DNA of 64,000 nt from Parapedobacter composti (GTDB lineage: Bacteria > Bacteroidota > Bacteroidia > Sphingobacteriales > Sphingobacteriaceae): positions 124,001-188,000 of the forward strand of contig NZ_FOLL01000005.1 of assembly GCF_900112315.1 (NCBI RefSeq), read 5' to 3'. Positions within the stretch are counted from its first letter, which is position 1. Every line of letters begins with the position of its first letter. The position numbers were made by a program, and so were the translations under genes. Under the pieces are notes generated by a model, which ran no database searches, was not told the origin of the DNA, and worked only from the letters and a program-made list of their open reading frames with translations. Below, piece by piece: positions 43,552 to 52,782 of this stretch.

Positions 43552-44796
43552 TTAATCCGATTGCACGGATACGGCCTGCTTATAATAACCGGCATTGAGT
43601 TTTTCGCTGATTGCGGTGAACGCCTCAAGGGTATAGTTCACGTCTTCCTGAGTGTGCATTGCCGTGGGGATGAGCCGCAATTCGATGAGGCCTTTCGGGA
43701 TGACCGGATATACCACAATAGAGCAGAATATGCCATGCGTTTCGCGTAAGTCGCGAGTCAGTGCGGTGGCCTCCTGAAGGTCGCCTTTAAGAAAGACCGG
43801 GGTGACCATCGTGTTGGTTGCACCGATATCGAAACCGCGTTCGCGCAGCCCGTTCTGTAGCGACCGGGCAACGTTCCACAGTCGCTCTCTCAGTTCCGGA
43901 CTGCTCTTCAGCAGTTCGAAACGCTTCCTAAGCCCCAATACCATGGGCATGGGCAACGACTTCGCGAACGTCTGCGACCGCATGTTGTAACGCAGATAGG
44001 TGATAACCGGTCTTGTGGCTGCCACGAAGGCCCCAATTCCCGCCATGGACTTAGCGAAAGTTCCGAAGTAAATATCAATCTCATCCATACAGCCCTGTGC
44101 TTCATGCGTACCTGCGCCGGTAGCCCCCATGGTTCCGAAGCCATGGGCATCGTCGACAAGCATACGAAAGCCGTATTTGGCTTTCAGCGCTGCGATTTCT
44201 TTCAATTGGCCCTGAACACCCGACATTCCGAAAACGCCTTCTGTAATCAACAATACCGAGCCGCCATTGGCGTGGGCCAGTTTAGTGGCGCGAATCAACT
44301 GTCGTTCGCAACTTTCAATGTCATTATGGCGATATACAAACCGCTTGCCGATATGCAATCTTACGCCGTCAATTATGCAGGCGTGCGATTCGGCATCATA
44401 AACTATCACGTCATTCCGGTCTACCAGCGCATCAATGATAGAGACCATTCCCTGATAGCCGTAGTTCAAAAGAAAAGCATCCTCTTTGCCGACGAATGTA
44501 GCGAGGTTCTGTTCCAACTCTTCGTGATAGACGCTATTTCCTGACATCATCCGAGCCCCCATGGGGTATGCCATCCCGAAATCCGCCGCCGCTTTCGCGT
44601 CCACCGCCCTGACTTCGGGATGATTGGCTAAACCGAGGTAGTTGTTCAGGCTCCAGACCAAGTGCTCTTTGCCGTTAAATAACATACGGGGCGCAATCTC
44701 TCCTTCCAATTTAGGAAATGAAAAATAACCGTGCGACCACTCATAGTGCTGGCCTATCGGCCCGAGGTTTTTCGCAATTTTATCAAATAAGTCCAA
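43552..44796 (-). CDS. Alpha-oxoamine synthase family PLP enzyme (serine palmitoyltransferase-like)
   Basis: 414 aa fold-type I PLP enzyme: LNNYLGLANHPEV, H138 (ESHAC, ring stacking), D215 and H218 (VDDAHGFG) and the Schiff-base Lys249 (FGTFAKSMAG). The family joins an amino acid to an acyl-CoA (serine palmitoyltransferase, KBL, AONS). With no biotin or threonine genes around, and since Sphingobacteriaceae make sphingolipids, a serine palmitoyltransferase or the related cysteate acyltransferase of sulfonolipid synthesis is likely; this is inference. Single gene with its own promoter and terminator. Confidence 0.8.
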   Translation of the reverse strand: MDLFDKIAKNLGPIGQHYEWSHGYFSFPKLEGEIAPRMLFNGKEHLVWSLNNYLGLANHPEVRAVDAKAAADFGMAYPMGARMMSGNSVYHEELEQNLATFVGKEDAFLLNYGYQGMVSIIDALVDRNDVIVYDAESHACIIDGVRLHIGKRFVYRHNDIESCERQLIRATKLAHANGGSVLLITEGVFGMSGVQGQLKEIAALKAKYGFRMLVDDAHGFGTMGATGAGTHEAQGCMDEIDIYFGTFAKSMAGIGAFVAATRPVITYLRYNMRSQTFAKSLPMPMVLGLRKRFELLKSSPELRERLWNVARSLQNGLRERGFDIGATNTMVTPVFLKGDLQEATALTRDLRETHGIFCSIVVYPVIPKGLIELRLIPTAMHTQEDVNYTLEAFTAISEKLNAGYYKQAVSVQSD

Positions 44797-44833
44797 TATC
44801 GTTGTTCAATATTAATTGTACAAAAATTGTTTG

Positions 44834-44864
44834 CAAAGATAAACTTTATATCAAAAGGTAACAA
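44834..44864 (-). promoter_or_regulatory. Promoter of the alpha-oxoamine synthase gene
   Basis: TTG (44864-44862), 20-bp spacer, TATCTTTG (44841-44834): full match to the Bacteroidota promoter consensus; leader about 30 nt. Confidence 0.8.
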
Positions 44865-44910
44865 CAGACCAATTCATTCCTATGGACGGCACTGCAATCA
44901 ACGTTTTGCT

Positions 44911-44958
44911 AAAAAAAACTGTTTGGTTCCAATTCAGCCGAATCTTTACCAAACAGTT
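44911..44958 (-). terminator. Strong terminator after ftsZ (end of the dcw cluster)
   Basis: Perfect 11-bp stem AACTGTTTGGT / ACCAAACAGTT with a 20-nt loop, followed on the minus strand by eight T, 32 bp after the ftsZ stop. Confidence 0.88.
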
Positions 44959-44990
44959 AATTGAATGATGGAGCACAGCAGATCAGCGGA

Positions 44991-46688
44991 CTAATCTACA
45001 TTATCGTGCAAAAACGAGTTGTTCGGCCTGATTTCCGTGATTCCTTCTTCGGTTGACAGCGTAAACCGCGACACCTGGGATTCCGATGAATGCGGAACAT
45101 CTTCGAGGGCCATTTGTTTTCTTCGGTAAGCCGGTTCGGTTTCCAGCTCCTGTAAGCCGTTTGCCGACTTGAGTTTCATGCTCAATTCCTTCAGGCGGAG
45201 AATGCGCTCTTTGGTCTTCAGCAGCTGCTCCTCCACGAATTCCGGTGTCTTGTGGGAATCGCCTCCCGGCACTGTTCCGGCAGGTTGCGGCGTTACCTCT
45301 GCCTTAGGCTCAGGCACTTCCGGTTCCGGTTCGGCTTCACGCCGTTCTTCGATACGGGACGACGGGATTTCGAAGTGGAACGCGGAGGGCGTAACTTTTA
45401 CCTCATATCCGTCGTCATTGCTACGTTCCTCTTCTGCCGGCTCATTCTGGGGCGACAATGTATGGCGGATGATACCGTCGTTGTCAGGCGTGCTGTTCCG
45501 CAGCTGCGGCTTAGCGGTAGCGGCGGCACTGAACAGGTCCACTTGCTGGGCCGTTGGGCGGATGGTATGCGGTGTTACGGCCGGCTTTGCCGTTTCTTCC
45601 TCCCGCATCTCGTTACTCTCTTTCTGTACAAACTGGTTAATGGGTTTGATGTAAGGTGTTTTCGGTTCCTCGGGAGTAAGCGGTATTTCGATACGTTCGT
45701 TTTCCCGTTCCTGCCTGCGCTCCTCTGAAGTTTGAAAACCGGTTGCGATGATCGTGACGGACAACTCGTTTTCCAGCGACTCGTTGATACAGTTTCCCCA
45801 AATCAGATCTGCTGACAGCCCTGCTTTTTCCTGGATGTAATCGGTGATAACCGTTACCTCATCCATAGTCACCTCCTGTTTGCCGGAAGTGATGTTGAGC
45901 AAGATATAACGGGCTCCCTGTATCTCATTATCTTTCAGCAGCGGCGACGCCAATGCACCTTCCACGGCACGCAGCGCACGCTGTTCGCCTTCTGCCACAG
46001 CATTACCCATGATAGCCACACCGCTGTCGTTCATTACCGTACGTACGTCCTTAAAGTCAACGTTAACATACCCCGGAATCGTGATGATTTCCGCGATACC
46101 TTTCGCGGCCGTGGTGAGGATATCATCTGCCTTGGCGAAAGCTGCCGTCATGGTCAGGTTGCCGAATATATCCCTCAGCCTGTCATTGGAAATCACCAGG
46201 TAGGAATCGACATACTTCTTGAGCTCTGACAATCCTTCATCAGCCTGCATCCTTCTTCTTTTGCCCTCAAAAGCAAAGGGTGTGGTAACGATGGCCACGG
46301 TAAGGATGCCCATTTCTTTGGCAGCCTTGGCCAATACCGGACTTGCGCCCGTACCTGTGCCACCCCCCATGCCGGCGGTTATGAACAGCATCTTGGTATT
46401 GGACCCCAACATGCGCTTGATGTCTTCTATGCTTTCGATGGCTGAGTTCTCCCCCACTGTGGGATCTGCGCCGGCCCCCATCCCTTCGGTAAGGCTTGCA
46501 CCCAATTGGACTTTATTGGGAATCGGACTCAGTTCGAGGGCCTGTGCATCCGTGTTGCAAACGATGAAATCCACACCGCTGATCCCTTGCTTATACATGT
46601 GGTTGACCGCATTTCCGCCCCCACCGCCAACGCCAATTACCTTAATAATTGCCGATTGCTCCTTTAACATTTCAAATTTAAAAGACAT
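44991..46688 (-). CDS. ftsZ: Cell division GTPase FtsZ
   Basis: 565 aa. Tubulin-like GTPase core: VIGVGGGGGNAVNHM at 18-31, nucleotide loop GGGTGTG at 108-114, T7-type loop NLTMTAAFAKAD. The C-terminal linker of about 230 residues is long and rich in Glu, Pro and Thr, and ends in the Bacteroidota tail EIRPNNSFLHDNVD. It assembles the Z ring. Last gene of the dcw cluster; it follows ftsA after 139 bp containing its own -7 box and an inverted DnaA-box-like pair, so it can be expressed apart from the cluster. Confidence 0.98.
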   Translation of the reverse strand: MSFKFEMLKEQSAIIKVIGVGGGGGNAVNHMYKQGISGVDFIVCNTDAQALELSPIPNKVQLGASLTEGMGAGADPTVGENSAIESIEDIKRMLGSNTKMLFITAGMGGGTGTGASPVLAKAAKEMGILTVAIVTTPFAFEGKRRRMQADEGLSELKKYVDSYLVISNDRLRDIFGNLTMTAAFAKADDILTTAAKGIAEIITIPGYVNVDFKDVRTVMNDSGVAIMGNAVAEGEQRALRAVEGALASPLLKDNEIQGARYILLNITSGKQEVTMDEVTVITDYIQEKAGLSADLIWGNCINESLENELSVTIIATGFQTSEERRQERENERIEIPLTPEEPKTPYIKPINQFVQKESNEMREEETAKPAVTPHTIRPTAQQVDLFSAAATAKPQLRNSTPDNDGIIRHTLSPQNEPAEEERSNDDGYEVKVTPSAFHFEIPSSRIEERREAEPEPEVPEPKAEVTPQPAGTVPGGDSHKTPEFVEEQLLKTKERILRLKELSMKLKSANGLQELETEPAYRRKQMALEDVPHSSESQVSRFTLSTEEGITEIRPNNSFLHDNVD

Positions 46689-46723
46689 ATCTCAATCGTA
46701 TTTTGCTCCAACAGAGCGTGATA

Positions 46724-46731
46724 CAAATCTA
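46724..46731 (-). promoter_or_regulatory. ftsZ internal -7 promoter box
   Basis: TAGATTTG matches TAnnTTTG, 36 bp upstream of the ftsZ ATG. No standard-spaced TTG. Confidence 0.55.
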
Positions 46732-46780
46732 ATTTTGACCCTATATTCGTAGTGTAATAATAGCACTTTTTACACAATAG

Positions 46781-46809
46781 TTTTCCACAATTGTTAATAA
46801 TGTGGAAAA
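46781..46809. repeat. Inverted TTTTCCACA pair between ftsA and ftsZ
   Basis: TTTTCCACA (46781-46789), 11 bp, TGTGGAAAA (46801-46809). Each arm differs from the DnaA box TTATCCACA by one base. It could also fold as a hairpin 19 bp after the ftsA stop, but no U-run follows. Confidence 0.6.
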
Positions 46810-46827
46810 AACAGCCGTTGTTGAAAA

Positions 46828-48174
46828 CTATTTCTTCCCGAGGTAAGTTTCGTCATCGATTTCATTACCGTCTTTGATGATATCCCTGAACCATTTGAAG
46901 AAACCTTTCTCCTTGTTGCCTTTTTCGGTAATCTCTCTTACCGACATGGGTGAGCCGTTTTTCTGATGCATTTCCTCCTGTTCCTCCTCGGCCTGAATAC
47001 CTTTAATAAGCAAGCCGATTCCGGTGGCATACAGGGGGCTTTTCAATTCATCGTACACGTTTTTCGGCAACACCTCGTTCTTTGCCAGGTGCTCATTGGG
47101 GAAGCCCACGCGGCAATCGATTCCGGTGATATATTCCACCAGTTGCACCAGGTGCTTTAACTGCGCACCGCCCCCGGTGATGACGATACCCCCGATAAGC
47201 TTGTTTTCGTAACCCGAAGATTTGATTTCATAATACACATGTTCAATAATTTCTTCCATACGGGCTTGGATGATATAGGCGAGGTTCTTGACGGAAATCT
47301 CTTTCGGCTCGCGTCCGCGGAGCCCCGGTACACAGATAACCTCATTTTCTTTATTTTCGTCGGCCAGCGCTGAACCGAAGCGGATTTTCAGCAATTCCGC
47401 CTGATTGCGCAACACGGCGCACCCCTGTTTAATGTCTTCGGTAACGATGTTGCCTCCCAACGGGATTACGGCTGTATGACGGATGATTCCCTCGTGGAAG
47501 ATGGCTACGTCGGTGGTACCGCCGCCGATGTCCACCAACACTACACCGGCATCTTTGTCTGCCTCGTCCAATACCGCTTCAGACGATGCCAGCGGCTCCA
47601 GGATGAGATCCTGCACTTCCAGCGTGGCATTGTCTATGCATTTTTTGATGTTTTTAATGGCACTCACATGTCCGGAGATGATGTGGAAATTGGCTTCCAT
47701 CCGGCGGCCTGCCATCCCGATGGGATCTTTGATGCCCGGCTCGTTGTCTATGGTAAACTCCTGCGGCAGTACATGGATGATTTCCTCACCCGGAGGCAAC
47801 ACCAGTTTATACATGTCTTCAATGAGCCGCTCGATATCCAGCCGGCTGATTTCGCTGTCGTCTTTCCGGGTCAGGATGCCGCGGTGCTGGATACTTTTGA
47901 TGTGCTGGCCGGCAATCCCAACATTCACCACCTTGATGTCGACGTTGGACTGGGCACCGGCTTCCTCCACCGCCTGAACGATGCTATTTACCGTTTTCTG
48001 GATATTGGCCACAACTCCCCTGCTCACTCCGGATGATTCGGCTTTTCCAACGCCCAGTATCTCAATTTTGTTATTGCTGCTCCTCCTGCCGACCGTGACG
48101 CATATTTTGGTGGTACCAATATCAAGTCCCACGACGATTGGCGAGTCTTTTTCAGTTGTCACTTTTGTCTTCAT
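46828..48174 (-). CDS. ftsA: Cell division protein FtsA
   Basis: 448 aa actin-like ATPase: IVVGLDIGTTKICVTVGRR (phosphate-1), VLVDIGGGTTDVAIFHEG (phosphate-2), NKLIGGIVITGGGAQLKHLVQL (adenosine). The 1C domain lies at about 90-170 (IQHRGILTRKDDSEISRLDIERLIEDMY...). The C-terminal part carries a charged linker and an amphipathic membrane helix (KGFFKWFRDIIKDG). It anchors the Z ring to the membrane. 39 bp after ftsQ. Confidence 0.97.
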   Translation of the reverse strand: MKTKVTTEKDSPIVVGLDIGTTKICVTVGRRSSNNKIEILGVGKAESSGVSRGVVANIQKTVNSIVQAVEEAGAQSNVDIKVVNVGIAGQHIKSIQHRGILTRKDDSEISRLDIERLIEDMYKLVLPPGEEIIHVLPQEFTIDNEPGIKDPIGMAGRRMEANFHIISGHVSAIKNIKKCIDNATLEVQDLILEPLASSEAVLDEADKDAGVVLVDIGGGTTDVAIFHEGIIRHTAVIPLGGNIVTEDIKQGCAVLRNQAELLKIRFGSALADENKENEVICVPGLRGREPKEISVKNLAYIIQARMEEIIEHVYYEIKSSGYENKLIGGIVITGGGAQLKHLVQLVEYITGIDCRVGFPNEHLAKNEVLPKNVYDELKSPLYATGIGLLIKGIQAEEEQEEMHQKNGSPMSVREITEKGNKEKGFFKWFRDIIKDGNEIDDETYLGKK

Positions 48175-48213
48175 AACTATTGTGTATTGATGCTATTATT
48201 TATACGACGTTTG

Positions 48214-49044
48214 TTAAATGGTATCCTTCGTTACGATATTATCTTCCGGATTGAACTTTTCGTCCCGCTCGCAGACAATCTGGCCGGCATATTTAAGGTT
48301 CACGGACTTGTAGGCTCCAATACCGGTTTTTGGTACGATTTTGCTGTAAAACAGCCTCAGCTTTTCAAATTTCCGATCCAGCGAGTCGGCATTGCCCAGT
48401 ATAATCTGCTGCTTACCTACACGTGGCACAAGTTCAATATCCCGTTGCTGGTTAACATACAACTGAACCACCTGACTGCTCCAAAGGCTGTCGGCATTGA
48501 TAAACCGGGCGGTTTCGAAAATATCTTTAACCACCTGGCCGTGCATGGTATCGAGCACGCCATTGTAAGGTTCTGCGATGTACCCGTTGGCCACCGGTAC
48601 CCGCGGCACATATTTGAGCGACACCGGCATCTTCAACCCTTCCTGATCAATGTAAAAGTCCGGCCCGCCGTTGCCAATTATCCTAACTACGGCCTCCCGT
48701 TGCCTGACGCGCACCGTCAGCATTCCGTTCATGTCGGTTGTCACGGTGGCCGAAAACACATAAGGTATCTGGCGTAGGTCCCGCTCCATATCGTGGATGG
48801 GTATGCTTTCCAGCGTACGTCCTTGCAGTTCGCCGTATTTTTCGACTAATGTGGCTAAAATCTCTTTCTGCTCGATAAATGCCTCGTTGCCCAGCACGAT
48901 GACCCGCACCGTTGAACAGGCCTGTTCGCTGCTTTTCATGCTGATGAATCCCATAAGCGATATCAGTGCACCCAGCACCGCAAGCGCAGCAATGCCATAT
49001 GCCAGGTTACGCCAATTGATCCGATGCCAAAAACCGCTACGCAT
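48214..49044 (-). CDS. ftsQ: Cell division protein FtsQ
   Basis: 276 aa bitopic protein: short cytoplasmic N-terminus, one membrane helix (LAYGIAALAVLGALISLMGFI), then POTRA-like and beta domains (ESIPIHDMERDLRQIPYVFSATVTTDMNGMLTVRVRQREAVVRI). Low overall similarity is normal for FtsQ, but the position between murC and ftsA is decisive. Its start overlaps murC by 8 bp. Confidence 0.92.
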   Translation of the reverse strand: MRSGFWHRINWRNLAYGIAALAVLGALISLMGFISMKSSEQACSTVRVIVLGNEAFIEQKEILATLVEKYGELQGRTLESIPIHDMERDLRQIPYVFSATVTTDMNGMLTVRVRQREAVVRIIGNGGPDFYIDQEGLKMPVSLKYVPRVPVANGYIAEPYNGVLDTMHGQVVKDIFETARFINADSLWSSQVVQLYVNQQRDIELVPRVGKQQIILGNADSLDRKFEKLRLFYSKIVPKTGIGAYKSVNLKYAGQIVCERDEKFNPEDNIVTKDTI

Positions 49045-50392
49045 GTTCCAGAATGGCTTTCATAGGTTCAACCAATAAATCAATATCACCTGCCCCCACG
49101 GTTACCACCAATGGCGGGCGTTTATGCCTCACGTAGTCCAATACGCCCTGAGCGTTTATCAGGTGCTTGTCGGCCACGGCTATCTTTTCGAGCAGCATCC
49201 GCGAGTTCACTCCGGGTATCGGCAATTCCCTGGCCGGATAGATGTCCATTAACAGCAAGGTATCCGCCAGGGCCAATACCGCTGCAAATTCATCCGCAAA
49301 ATCTCGTGTACGCGTGTAAAGGTGCGGCTGGAAGACCACGGTTAAGGCCCTATCGGGATAAAGCTGTTTTACTGCGGAGAGGAATGCCCTCAGCTCTTCG
49401 GGGTGATGCGCGTAATCGTCGATATAAACGGCGCTATCGGACTTGATGACGTATTCAAACCGCCGCTTCACACCGGAAAAACTGGATAAGGCACGAACAA
49501 TCTGACCGGTATCAATACCCAATTGACGTGCAACGGTGATGGCTGCCACAGCGTTTTCAACATTATGCGTCCCCGGCACACCGAGGTGCACCGAAGGGAT
49601 CCTTCCTTCGCTCCACACATAGTCGAAGTAAAACTCGCCCGCTACAATACGGATGTTATCCGCAAAGGCATCAGCGGATTCGGTTGCGGAATAGCGGATG
49701 GTGGCTTCAAACGGCAGCCCGCTTTTTACAATACCGACACCATCATCTTGCAGTTGGCCCAGGAATAAACGGAACGACTCGTGAAGGTGATCCTTATCAC
49801 CGTAAATATCAAGGTGATCCGCATCGGCCGACGTGACCACAGCGATATCGGGGTATAACGTCAGGAACGACCGATCGTATTCATCGGCTTCAACCACAAT
49901 CACATTGTTGTCCGAAAAAAGAATATTGCTTTGGTAATTGGTACTGATACCGCCCAGGAAGGCCGAACAATCATAGCCGCTATCTTTCAAAATATGGGCG
50001 ATAAGTGTAGACGTGGTAGTTTTTCCGTGGGTGCCGGCCACTGCGATGGTAAATCTATCCCGACTGATTAACCCTAACACCTGTGACCGCTTGAACAGGG
50101 TATGTCCCAGCCCGTGAAACCGGTTGAGGATATTCAGTTCAGCAGGCACCGCCGGGGTATATATAACCAGGGTATGTTTGTCGACCGTCTTAAAAGCGTC
50201 GTCTACCACGGAAAAGTCGTCAGCATAGCTCACGGGAATACCTTCGGAAACGAGTTGCTTGGTGAGTGCCGTTTCCGTCTTGTCATATCCTGCCACAACG
50301 CATCCCAGATGACGGAAATAACGTGCCAGGGCACTCATGCCAATGCCACCTATTCCGATAAGATACACGTACCTGATGCTGTCGACATTCAT
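49037..50392 (-). CDS. murC: UDP-N-acetylmuramate--L-alanine ligase
   Basis: 451 aa Mur ligase. UDP-binding GIGGIGMSALA from residue 13, ATP loop AGTHGKTTT at about 119-127, central YDRSFLTLYPDIAVVTSADADHLDIYG, IDDYAHHPEELRAFL and the C-terminal VVFQPHLYTRTRDFADEF, which is characteristic of MurC. Adds L-Ala to UDP-MurNAc. 30 bp after murG. Confidence 0.98.
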   Translation of the reverse strand: MNVDSIRYVYLIGIGGIGMSALARYFRHLGCVVAGYDKTETALTKQLVSEGIPVSYADDFSVVDDAFKTVDKHTLVIYTPAVPAELNILNRFHGLGHTLFKRSQVLGLISRDRFTIAVAGTHGKTTTSTLIAHILKDSGYDCSAFLGGISTNYQSNILFSDNNVIVVEADEYDRSFLTLYPDIAVVTSADADHLDIYGDKDHLHESFRLFLGQLQDDGVGIVKSGLPFEATIRYSATESADAFADNIRIVAGEFYFDYVWSEGRIPSVHLGVPGTHNVENAVAAITVARQLGIDTGQIVRALSSFSGVKRRFEYVIKSDSAVYIDDYAHHPEELRAFLSAVKQLYPDRALTVVFQPHLYTRTRDFADEFAAVLALADTLLLMDIYPARELPIPGVNSRMLLEKIAVADKHLINAQGVLDYVRHKRPPLVVTVGAGDIDLLVEPMKAILEHA

Positions 50393-50422
50393 ATATTATA
50401 ATTTACCTTAGCGTATCCATTG

Positions 50423-51529
50423 TTAATCTTTTCTGTTTGCCAGTTGCAGCACCTCCCGTGCAATCACCTCATCGGCGTCCAAAATCGCCAGTTCTGCGAT
50501 ATGGGTGCGCAATGTACTGCAACGGGCTTCATCGCCCAGCAGTTGCAATGCAGTTTGAATCAAGTGAAGCGGTGCTTCGGCATCGGTAACCATCACTGCG
50601 GCGTTCCTGTCTACCAATGCTTTGGCGTTTTTGGTTTGGTGGTCTTCCGCCACATTGGGCGAAGGGACTAAGATCACCGGCTTGCCCACGGCGCAAAGCT
50701 CGGCAATCGTGCCTGCCCCAGCACGCGCAATGATGATGTCTGCTGCCGCATAGGCCAAATCCATACGATGGAGGAAGGCGGTAAGCGTTATCCGGTCGGG
50801 ATATTTCTCCGCCACCATGGGCTTCAATGCTTCATAATAATATTGGCCGCACTGCCAGATCAGCTGCACATCTGCCGCTACCAAGCTGCCCAGCCCCTGC
50901 AGCATGCATTCATTCAATGTGCGTGCACCCAGGCTGCCCCCGGTTAGCAGGATGGTTTTCCGCCCTGGAGACATGCCGAAGTATTCCAGGGCTTCCGCCC
51001 GCTTATGTTGGATGTCTACCGATTCGCGCCTTATGGGATTACCGGTAAACAACAGCTTGTCTTTTGAAAAAAACCTGTCCATCCCCTCGAAAGCCACACA
51101 AATCCGATCAACCTTGCGCCCCAAGCGCTTGTTGGTGATGCCGGCATAAGAGTTCTGCTCCTGGATGAGACAGGGGATCCCCATGCCAGAAGCGGCCAGC
51201 AGCAACGGTCCGGAAGCGTAGCCTCCTACCCCTACCGCCACATCCGGCTTGAAGTCGCGGATGATCTGCCTGGCGCGGCGGAGACTCTTGTACAACTTGA
51301 AAGGCAGCGCAAGATTTTTCCACAGCGACTGCCGGTTAATACCTTGAATATCCAGGCCAACGATTTCATATCCCGCGGCGGGCACTTTTTCCATCTCCAT
51401 CCTGCCGATTGCTCCTACAAACAACAGCTGGGTGTCAGGGGCCAGGCGTTTTAACGCGTGGGCAATGGCCACGGCGGGAAAAATATGCCCTCCCGTGCCT
51501 CCTCCGCTGATGATGATCCGTTTTGCCAT
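50423..51529 (-). CDS. murG: UDP-GlcNAc:lipid I N-acetylglucosaminyltransferase
   Basis: 368 aa from ATG at 51529 (frame opens at a TTG five codons earlier). GT28 fold: IIISGGGTGGHIFPAVAIAHAL, GVGGYASGPLLLAA, and the donor site ILLTGGSLGARTLNE, IIARAGAGTIAELCAVGKPVILVPSPNVAEDHQTKNA. It makes lipid II on the inner membrane face. Confidence 0.98.
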   Translation of the reverse strand: MAKRIIISGGGTGGHIFPAVAIAHALKRLAPDTQLLFVGAIGRMEMEKVPAAGYEIVGLDIQGINRQSLWKNLALPFKLYKSLRRARQIIRDFKPDVAVGVGGYASGPLLLAASGMGIPCLIQEQNSYAGITNKRLGRKVDRICVAFEGMDRFFSKDKLLFTGNPIRRESVDIQHKRAEALEYFGMSPGRKTILLTGGSLGARTLNECMLQGLGSLVAADVQLIWQCGQYYYEALKPMVAEKYPDRITLTAFLHRMDLAYAAADIIIARAGAGTIAELCAVGKPVILVPSPNVAEDHQTKNAKALVDRNAAVMVTDAEAPLHLIQTALQLLGDEARCSTLRTHIAELAILDADEVIAREVLQLANRKD

Positions 51530-51559
51530 ATCGTTATTATCCAATATTATCCCCTTACG

Positions 51560-52735
51560 TTATCCCATTGCCGGGATTTCACCGACCACTACCTTTTTAT
51601 TCCGATCAATTAATTCCTTCCCTTTTAGTTCATCAATATTGCGGCTAACGCTCAGGATGATCCCGAAAGCAACGCTGGTAAACAAGATGGAAGTCCCCCC
51701 CATGCTTACCAGTGGCAGTGGAATACCCGTAACCGGCCCTAACCCTACGGCCACAGCCATGTTTCCGAGCGCCTGCAAGGTTAAGCTAAACCCTAACCCC
51801 GCCGCGAGCAGCGCCCCGAATGCTTTGGGGCTAAGGGTGACAATGCGTATACACCTGAACATGAGTGCCACATACAGGCATACCAATATAAAACCACCGA
51901 CCGTTCCGTATTCCTCCACAATGATTGCGAAAATAAAATCCGAATAAGGATGCGGGAGCACATTACGCTGCGTACTGTTGCCGGGTCCTTTTCCCAGCAG
52001 GCCGCCCGTTGCAATGGCAATCTTGGCGTGGTCAGATTGGAAAGATTTATCATCATCGGCAGCTTCTCCGCTAAGGTACGTTTCCACGCGGGACATATAG
52101 GTCTGCCGACGTGGTCCCAGGGCTACCACCAAAATAAGCAGCACAAAAACACCAAAGCAAACATAAGCTATTTGTTTGATACTAATCCGTCCGATAATCA
52201 GCAGCAGCACACTTACACCGAACAACATCAAAGCGGTGGAAAGGTTTGCCGGCGCGATGAGCACGAAGATGAGGCATACCGACCCCATGATGGGAAGGAA
52301 AGCCTTTTTTACATCTTTTATATTTTCCTGCTTACGGGTCAGCGTACGGGCCAAAAACGTAATTAACGCCAGCTTAGCCAAATCGGAAGTCTGGAATGTC
52401 TGGTTAATCACCGGTATGGTCACCCAACGATTCGCCTCGTTTATGGTATTACCGAACAATAACGTATACAACAGCAGCGGGATGGTAATCGCCATCAGGA
52501 TTTTAGAAATCCCGGCATACCAGCGGTAGTCCAACAAATGAGAAAAGTACATCAACGCAAAGCCGCCGAATATCAATAAGGTGTGTTTAATCAGGTACAC
52601 CTCCGTTCCCTTACCCTCTTTATAGGCCAGCGTACCCACCGAGCTGTACACAGCAAGCAGCGACCACACAGACAATACGATGATGATAATCCACAACCAG
52701 CGGTCACCTTTTAACTTTGAAAACGCCTGTTCCAT
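51560..52735 (-). CDS. ftsW: SEDS peptidoglycan polymerase FtsW
   Basis: 391 aa from ATG at 52735 (a TTG eight codons upstream also opens the frame). About ten membrane helices with SEDS hallmarks: WVTIPVINQTFQTSDLAKLALITFLA, LLIAPANLSTALMLFGV-type segment, GLLGKGPGNSTQRNVLPHPYSDFIFAIIVEEYG, and GPVTGIPLPLVSMGGTSIL. Divisome glycosyltransferase paired with the PBP encoded upstream. Confidence 0.97.
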   Translation of the reverse strand: MEQAFSKLKGDRWLWIIIIVLSVWSLLAVYSSVGTLAYKEGKGTEVYLIKHTLLIFGGFALMYFSHLLDYRWYAGISKILMAITIPLLLYTLLFGNTINEANRWVTIPVINQTFQTSDLAKLALITFLARTLTRKQENIKDVKKAFLPIMGSVCLIFVLIAPANLSTALMLFGVSVLLLIIGRISIKQIAYVCFGVFVLLILVVALGPRRQTYMSRVETYLSGEAADDDKSFQSDHAKIAIATGGLLGKGPGNSTQRNVLPHPYSDFIFAIIVEEYGTVGGFILVCLYVALMFRCIRIVTLSPKAFGALLAAGLGFSLTLQALGNMAVAVGLGPVTGIPLPLVSMGGTSILFTSVAFGIILSVSRNIDELKGKELIDRNKKVVVGEIPAMG

Positions 52736-52782
52736 TCTTTCTTCATTAAATTGAACCAATCACCAATCACCAACTGCCACAA

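Noticed and set aside
46781-46809. Inverted DnaA-like boxes as a replication origin
   Set aside because: Only two imperfect boxes, no AT-rich unwinding region with repeats, and no dnaA or oriC-type gene neighbourhood.
47476-48036. 186-codon open frame on the plus strand
   Set aside because: Antisense to ftsA, whose ATPase motifs are intact.
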